Assembly (NCBI GenBank): GCA_010645155.1
Contig: CM021316.1
Span: 8,602,875 to 8,666,874 of the forward strand
Direction of reading: 5' to 3'
Source of the DNA: Tigriopus japonicus
Taxonomy: Eukaryota; Arthropoda; Copepoda; Harpacticoida; Harpacticidae
Length of the DNA: 64,000 bases
Part shown: positions 58,326 to 64,000 of the stretch, one piece after another
Layout of the letters: the number at the start of each line of letters is the position of its first letter
How positions within the stretch are numbered: the stretch's first letter is position 1
Notes under the pieces: generated by a model
What the model saw: only the letters and a program-made list of their open reading frames with translations
What the model was told of the DNA's origin: nothing
Databases searched by the model: none
Translations under genes and position numbers: made by a program

Positions 58326-58935
58326 TCAGTGCACATGGAAGAAAGGAAGCGGGGATTGACAGACAGTGCAGATACAGTTGGGTAGCGGTAGATGGTGATA
58401 ATCTTGGTTATTGCAATAAGTAGGGTGGGTCAGATTGAACAGATCCTTTGTTAGTTCCCGTCGTTGATGGAGTTGGGCAGGAAGCCGGACGAAGGTGCGT
58501 GACCGCCAATATTCAGAAGGGATGTCGGGCCAAGGACAATAGGGTGTTGTCAAGTCCTTGACCGGGAATGACAGCATGTGTCCAGACATCACCTCCGGAA
58601 AGGTCAGCTTCCTAACACTGTTGGACACTAACCTTGCCAGCCCGGTGGTGAAGGGCTCGGTTTCGCATATGAAATGCGTCCAGGCATTGTTGGCATATTG
58701 GGGCACGCAGAGGTATCTTTTGAGGAATTTGGTGAAGGTGGCATCGGCGGATTTGAGAGCGGATTGGGCGGAGTTGGGAAGCCAGAGGTGAAGGCCGTAG
58801 AGGAAGATGGGGGTGATGTAGGTCCGGAAGAGTTGAAGAACTATTGGCAGAGGAAGATTCTTGATGGGAAGTCTATTGCAGATGTATCCGATCCTGACCC
58901 TGGCCTTGGTTATTGCGAGGTTCAGATGTTTGGTG
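58326..58935 (-). pseudogene. LINE reverse transcriptase C-terminal fragment
   Basis: The minus strand is open from about 58935 to the stop at 58326. It begins after the RT core (LFRTYITPIFLYGLHLWLPN is the conserved thumb region) and ends with a Cys/His cluster (C-I-C-x2-C...H-x-H) typical of the C-terminus of such LINE proteins. The 5' part is missing. It abuts the hAT target duplication at 58302 and differs from the LINE at 24.5 kb. Confidence 0.85.
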
Positions 58936-60154
58936 AATATGTTACTATCTGGTTTGTGTAAATATATATGTGCATAATTCCACCCTGTATTTTATGTGTT
59001 GGCATAACTCCTAATCACAAAAAAACGCAAAAATAAACTTGAAAGTGATGAATATAATGTTGTTAGCCAGATTTTTTACCAAACCCAAAGATTTTGAAAA
59101 CGACTAACTAAAAGATGTCATCTTTTTTAGTCAATCAACTAAAACTAAATGAGCCCCAACTTTCAAAGTCTAAAAGTACTAAGTTCTACCTATGCAATTT
59201 CTTCCTTTCTTGATACTTAGAACATAAGGGTTATAAATACAAGTAGCGTCTAACATTGTACTCGATCCAACAGTTCAATTCACCGTTGATAATGCGAAAA
59301 GAGTTGATCGGAGAAATAGGCATTTTCTCATAAAAACCGAATCCGCCGATATCAAAAAAATTTTGTCCAATTAATATTCCTTCTGTTTTCGCTCATTTTC
59401 TTTTGGCACTAAGTTTCTATGGACAAAGCGAATATTTTATTCATTCAATGCGACTCCCACTTCGTCTTTCTGGCAAGTCAGAGGGAAATGCAAAGTCTCT
59501 TTTTACCAAACAGTGACACAATAAAATGCAAGCATGGCATATTCATGTGATAAGTATGTCATGTGTGTGACAACAATCATCCTTGCTTTTTTCAATTCAA
59601 AACCTGGCAGAACTTGCATAATATTTGTGCAGTAATATGAAAAAACCTGTCTTTCCAATTTAGTAATTCCAGTCATTCAACGATACACAAAATGCTTTTA
59701 TTTGGCGAGATAGTCTTTATTTGTTTCATTTAGAAAGCCAAAAGAAATTTAAAATAGTCTTTAGAGGTGAATTGGGCAAAAAAGCGAGTGTTGTTCACAT
59801 AAAGCATCAGGTCTATGTTATTTTTTTGCTTAATGTCATTTTCTGAATTCATTTGCTTGCAACCTTGTGATATTTCATAATGAATAGTCCAATTTAATTT
59901 TTCCACAATACTATGATCATGAATGCCTTCTTTTGCCTATGTAAATGTGTTGGAGGCTTCAAATTCCCCTATAAAATGAGAAATATATTAAAAATCTTTG
60001 ATTGGATTGGCTTCCGATTGGATACGACTTCATCAAAATATTTCACAGAAAAAACTCATTTCCCAATTCGAATTCAAGATACAGTATATTAATGCTATCT
60101 TGACCGTTTAATCAAAGAGAAATTGTCATAAAACAAAGTCGCAGTAAAATAGTT
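58936..60154. other. intergenic between LINE fragment and receptor 2
   Basis: AT-rich; no gene recognised. It contains the 3' UTR side of the minus-strand receptor 2. Confidence 0.5.
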
Positions 60155-61267
60155 TTAAAGTTTGAAATTAACAAGAACAATTAAATAGGTTACATTCGTG
60201 TGCCAGATACTGATCAACGCTTTGTTGTTCATCTCAAAGAAGCCTTGCGGTTTGTTGGTCTTGTGTTGGTTGAATCGATTGACAAGAATTTGCGCTTCAA
60301 ACAGATCCTTTTCCGTCATCAACGATCGCTTCTTTTCTATGAAATTTTCAAATGACTGACGAGATTTGATCATCATATCTTCTAATGCTTGTCCTGATTG
60401 GCAATATAGTCCCAAAATGATCGAGAAAGAAAATCCGGTCAAAGCAAAAACTATTGAGCTGGCAATATTTTCAAGATTGAACTCTTGGAAAAAAACCACA
60501 ACAGAGCTGAACAACGCAGTTGTGATACTGACGACAGTCCATCCCAAGTGAGAACAAAGAAAAGCACCCAAGGCATTATGGTGTCGCTTGTTCAATTCCA
60601 CAAGATGGAAACCCTCTTGAATAAGGCAAAAGATTTCCATGACATCAAACTCGGCCTGTTTGTGGGTCAGTCGGTTCTTCCAATAATCTAAAGCCGCGAT
60701 GAGTTGACTGTTGTTTCGACAAAACAAGGTAGTCCCCAAAAGAGTTCCAAAATTGACCATGACAGAAAGATTAAATGCAATCAAAGAAACAACAAAGAGA
60801 AGGTAATGCCAAATAGAAGATCCTAAGAGAATACCACGGCATACTCCGTAAAAAACGGCTGCGAGAATTAACGAAATAATTATGAATCCATTGGCTATCC
60901 AAAACGATTTCAGTTTCTTTTCAAGAAGGGCACAAGTTTTGGGAGTTCTGTGCAAACCATTGTAAACATAATTCAAATCCTTAACCCCTTGGCGGAGAGT
61001 AATCTGATTCATTACTGTCGCAAATACTTGAATAGAGATGATCAACTTTGTAACACAATCCTCAAATGTCTGGGCATATCTCTGGGTTTCATCATCATAT
61101 TGAAAGCTAATGATTGCAAAAGGCACACCTATGGATAGCATTGCTTTCAAGATATATTTGGGGAGGAACGTAGGTTTTATCTCGGAGCTCGTCACAGATA
61201 TTGAGTTAGCACCAAACCATTCCAAGATACAAATGTATCGATGTGTTATTGTAGACAGATTCCACAT
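60155..61267 (-). CDS. gustatory receptor-like 7TM protein 2
   Basis: A single 370-codon exon with about seven hydrophobic segments, ending T360-Y-L-I-V-L-V-N-F368-K-L, the same variant of the Gr signature as receptor 1. The TM7 approach (MNNKALISIWHTNVTYLIV) aligns with that of receptor 1, but the rest has diverged strongly, so this is an old pair or two members of a larger family. The start ATG at 61267 gives a cytosolic N-terminus before the first membrane segment. Ligand unknown. Confidence 0.86.
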   Translation of the reverse strand: MWNLSTITHRYICILEWFGANSISVTSSEIKPTFLPKYILKAMLSIGVPFAIISFQYDDETQRYAQTFEDCVTKLIISIQVFATVMNQITLRQGVKDLNYVYNGLHRTPKTCALLEKKLKSFWIANGFIIISLILAAVFYGVCRGILLGSSIWHYLLFVVSLIAFNLSVMVNFGTLLGTTLFCRNNSQLIAALDYWKNRLTHKQAEFDVMEIFCLIQEGFHLVELNKRHHNALGAFLCSHLGWTVVSITTALFSSVVVFFQEFNLENIASSIVFALTGFSFSIILGLYCQSGQALEDMMIKSRQSFENFIEKKRSLMTEKDLFEAQILVNRFNQHKTNKPQGFFEMNNKALISIWHTNVTYLIVLVNFKL

Positions 61268-61584
61268 TTTAAAAGAAATGCAAGCAAACTCTAAGCAGCA
61301 AGTTCTTGTTTCAACTATTGATAGCTCCTTATTCAGAACGAAAATGCGAGCATTACAAAAATTGAGACACTGGAGAACTCAACACGGTGTTTTTTGTGAG
61401 GTGGAGAATTCATTTCTAAATTTCAGAAACTTTTAAAACAGGTTTTGAGATGTACATGCAATGCCAAACACTTATTTGAATTTGGTTAATTAGTTCACGG
61501 TCAAAAACTCTACAATGTTAATGAAAAGAAACTAAAGGACAAGTATTTGAAAATTTTCTTTGACTGAATTCTTAGATGTACTTA
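61268..61584. other. upstream region of receptor 2
   Basis: About 317 bases with no gene, between the receptor start and a mariner-like element. The open frame here on the plus strand overlaps the receptor and is most likely chance. Confidence 0.5.
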
Positions 61585-62130
61585 CAGTATGTCCCATAAA
61601 AAATTGGCAAAGTTTTCAAAATTTATTTTTGGGCAACTTCAAGCATTATTTTTAATGTTTAGGACTTGTGTGTAATCGTTTGATTGTATCCTTTGAGATG
61701 ATGTAAACAAAATAGTGGGTTGTGAGTAAGAAATTGAGAAAAATGGATGTAAAGGAGGGTGTGACTGGTTCGCTGCGTGCCCAAACACCCGTATAACTTA
61801 TTGTAATGATTGTGGAATCCCACTACAGACCATATAATGGCTAGACCTCGCTTCGTGCGAGAAAAAGGTGGACAACTTTGCTTCATCAGTTGGTACATAA
61901 CACTACACCCTAAAATGGTGGGAATTTCGAACTTTTCAAAATTTTGTCAGCGTGGCCAAATCCTGAACAAACTCAACGTACTGTACGTACTTTGTTCTCG
62001 ACGCGAGCGAGCGTCGTTACTTCTGAGCACGCGGTCGCCCTGAGATTTCGAAGCTAGCGCAGCTGGGCAAAGTGGTGTCACTTTTCTCTCGCCGACGGAC
62101 CGGGCCAATGCGACATCTAGTCACTATATG

Positions 62131-62590
62131 ATCTGTAGATCCCACCTGGCTACCGTTTCATGTATCCAACGTTCACTCCTTGATGGAATGCGTCCAAGGA
62201 AGCCAGAAAAAGGTCGACCATGGTCCACTTGCCTACCCACGGTCATCAGATTAGTGAAATAGAAAATGAGGCAAAATCCTATTAGATTGATCCAAAAATA
62301 GACAAAGAAAGCCAATATCTAAAAAAACTACTATGCAACAGTTGCACTTGACCAACAGTTCAAGTCATTTTTGACCAATTTATACATGGTAGTTTATGAA
62401 GTATCGGCTTCCTTGGCCAAGTTTGCAGATTGGTCTCAAATGCGGGATTTTGCGTCATTCTGTCCCACTGGTCTGATGGCCTTGGGTGCACGAAGAGACC
62501 GTGGATGGCCACTTGCTGGCTTCCGTGGACATGGTCCATCAAGGAGTGAATGTTGGATTCAATGAGCGGTAGCCAGGTGGTATCCCACAA
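62131..62590. repeat. inverted duplication inside the mariner-like element
   Basis: The arm at 62131-62205 and the arm at 62509-62590 are inverted copies, with more scattered similarity between them. Read outward-in, both encode a related peptide (WLP...SNVHSLM...GSQ), so a coding fragment of unknown origin was copied in both orientations. Confidence 0.75.
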
Positions 62591-62762
62591 TTTTTGTTTG
62601 ATTTTGTTTAACGAATTTTTGGGCAAGGTGCAAAACAGTCACACCCTCATTTGATATATTTATCTCATATTTTTAAATGGCAAACCACTTTTTTGTTCAC
62701 ATCGTCCCAGAACATATAGTCAAATGATGACGCACAAGCATTAGGACAATAAAAATAGTGAT

Positions 62763-63613
62763 TAGGGACAGGAAGTTAAGACGAATGAAACTGTCAAACT
62801 AAACGAAAAAAGACGATTAGAATTGCCTGATTAGACGTAAAAAGACGAATAAAATTGACCGATTAAACGAAAAAAGACGAATGAAAGTTCCCAACAGACG
62901 GAAAAAAAGAAAACAAAATACTTGCAAACTGGAAAAAATCAAAATAATTTCCCAAAAAGGTTGAATGAACCTATCTTACAAGAAAGAAGAAATATTAAAT
63001 GCCCGTCCAGACGAAAAAAAGACGTATAAAGCTGCTCCCACAAAATAGATGTTATGTGAAGGACCAATTTGTCTGAACTGATCTGATTGTCAAAAACGGC
63101 GAAATCTAGAAAATTAAAAAAAAGGAAGTACCTAACGAGCAAGAATTAGCCAGTAGAACATATGTCAAATAAAAACCAAGAGTTAAAAATGCCTTTTTAA
63201 AGGAACGTTTTTAGTACAGCTATACTTAAAATCAGATTTGCAAATCCAATAATTGTTCTGATGGCCTTTTCAACCCAATAGTAATCTTTTCTTTCTCGAG
63301 CAACTGTACGAGTACAAGTTAATTTATAAGCGTGGATTGTAGTTGTTTGTGCAAAACCGCAACTGACAATCAAATTATTACATTGGCCTTTGATTGGTAG
63401 GATTGAACTTTCTTTGAAGTTTTTATTTGCTTGGAAAATTGAAAAAAAACACGCTGCAAGTGCTTGAAATCTAAGAAAATCCAAATTTTTGGCCAATTAG
63501 ACGAAAAATAAGACGAATAAAATCCAAATTAGACGAAAAAAATTCGCGACAAATAAAGGCCAAAAAGACGAAAAAAGACGAATAAGTTTATTCGTCTTAA
63601 GTTCCTGTCCCTA
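62763..63613. mobile_element. 851-bp hAT element with subterminal GACGAATAAA repeats
   Basis: Ends TAGGGACAGGAAGTTAAGAC and, reversed, TAGGGACAGGAACTTAAGAC. Flanks ATAGTGAT (62755-62762) and ATAATGAT (63614-63621) form an 8-bp target duplication with one mismatch. Both subterminal regions are packed with RGACGAAWAA words, probably transposase binding sites. No transposase frame. A truncated copy is at 50802. Confidence 0.9.
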
Positions 63614-63677
63614 ATAATGATTAATGCTATCCAAAAATTGTTCTTGAAAGTTTCGCATTTCTTTATGGGACATCCTG

Positions 63678-64000
63678 CAGAGCAGTGTTGCTCTAAAATA
63701 TTTCGGAAATCTATTTTGGCAGATCTATTTTTTCACGGCCTTTTTGTTGAGCCATCTTGAGGGACCAAACTGGAGAACCGTTACATCAATTTAGACAAAG
63801 GGCTGAGTAGATTTCGACAATATTTTAAGTAGACACACTCAAAAGACTACTTGAGAATTGAGCAGAGGAAACTATTCAAAGAATATCTTTAACCATGTTT
63901 TAGGTGACCTCAAATCGTTTTTTGCCCGTGACCCAATTAACAAAATTCAAAAACATCTGCAGTGTTGCCTTCACACCTCAAACCTGGTCTCAAAGTTTTT
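63678..64000. other. unassigned end of window
   Basis: No gene seen. The last 200 bases share phrases with the interior of the hAT element near 57.3-57.7 kb (for example CTACTTGAGAATTGAGCAGA against the CCTAATTGAGCAGGAGAAG region), possibly a related element running off the window. Confidence 0.35.

Larger units (their letters stand above)
61585..63677. mobile_element. 2.1-kb mariner-like element with nested insertion
   Basis: The left end CAGTATGTCCCATAAAAAAT and the complement of the right end, CAGGATGTCCCATAAAGAAA, are inverted repeats that stay similar for about 45 bp. TA precedes the left end; it is not seen at the right. The interior holds an inverted duplication (62131-62590) and a complete hAT element (62763-63613). 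No intact transposase. Confidence 0.75.

Noticed and set aside
61110..61436. 108-codon plus-strand frame upstream of receptor 2
   Set aside because: It overlaps the receptor antisense and lacks any family feature.
1..64000. CRISPR arrays, operons, bacterial-type promoters or other prokaryotic systems
   Set aside because: The DNA is clearly eukaryotic with spliceosomal introns; the repeat arrays present are transposon ends, a minisatellite and a tandem duplication without CRISPR-like spacers.

Overview
The window is eukaryotic nuclear DNA. It has genes split by GT-AG introns, intronless receptor genes, long AT-rich intergenic stretches, three runs of N (assembly gaps) and a dense load of transposons. 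Two receptors with an insect/crustacean-type gustatory receptor ending, together with the repeat types (hAT and mariner MITEs, tRNA-derived SINEs, degraded LINEs, a Ty3/Gypsy element), suggest an arthropod. A crustacean such as a copepod would fit, but that is inference and I could not test it.

Layout. 1-12 kb: no convincing gene; it holds a tandem duplication around a gap, carrying two RFX X-box-like sites, and a 240-bp hAT MITE. 12-17 kb: two tandem same-strand paralogues (12083-13504 and 15337-16617) encoding AIG1/GIMAP-type GTPase domains. Unusually, each has an N-terminal signal peptide, a juxtamembrane cysteine pair, one C-terminal transmembrane helix and a tail, so the GTPase domain is predicted to lie in the lumen or outside the cell. 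The first is followed by an in-frame TGA and then 105 further open codons. 20-23 kb: a two-exon dynein light chain roadblock gene with a TTAA-flanked transposon in its intron. 23-27 kb: foldback MITEs and truncated LINEs around a gap. 27-34 kb: a complete six-exon fatty acid amide hydrolase gene. 34.7-37.7 kb: a complete five-exon alpha-L-fucosidase gene. 39-49 kb: a repeat nest with a 1.1-kb palindrome and a dead Ty3/Gypsy element hit by a hAT MITE and two SINE families. 51.5-54.6 kb: a partial duplicate of the fucosidase gene, lacking exon 1 and broken by frameshifts and insertions. 55-61 kb: two minus-strand gustatory-type receptors separated by a hAT element that contains a 21-bp minisatellite. 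61.5-63.7 kb: a mariner-like element with a hAT element nested in it.

The host genes are not an obvious pathway. FAAH (lipid amide hydrolysis at membranes), alpha-L-fucosidase (lysosomal or secreted glycosidase), roadblock (dynein cargo adaptor), receptor-like GTPases and chemoreceptors look like ordinary neighbours. The most unusual items are the signal-peptide-bearing AIG1 GTPase pair, the possible stop-codon readthrough or hidden terminal exon of the first member, and several precisely bounded palindromic elements. Exon joins were deduced by reading frames, splice sites and family knowledge only; no transcript or database evidence was available.
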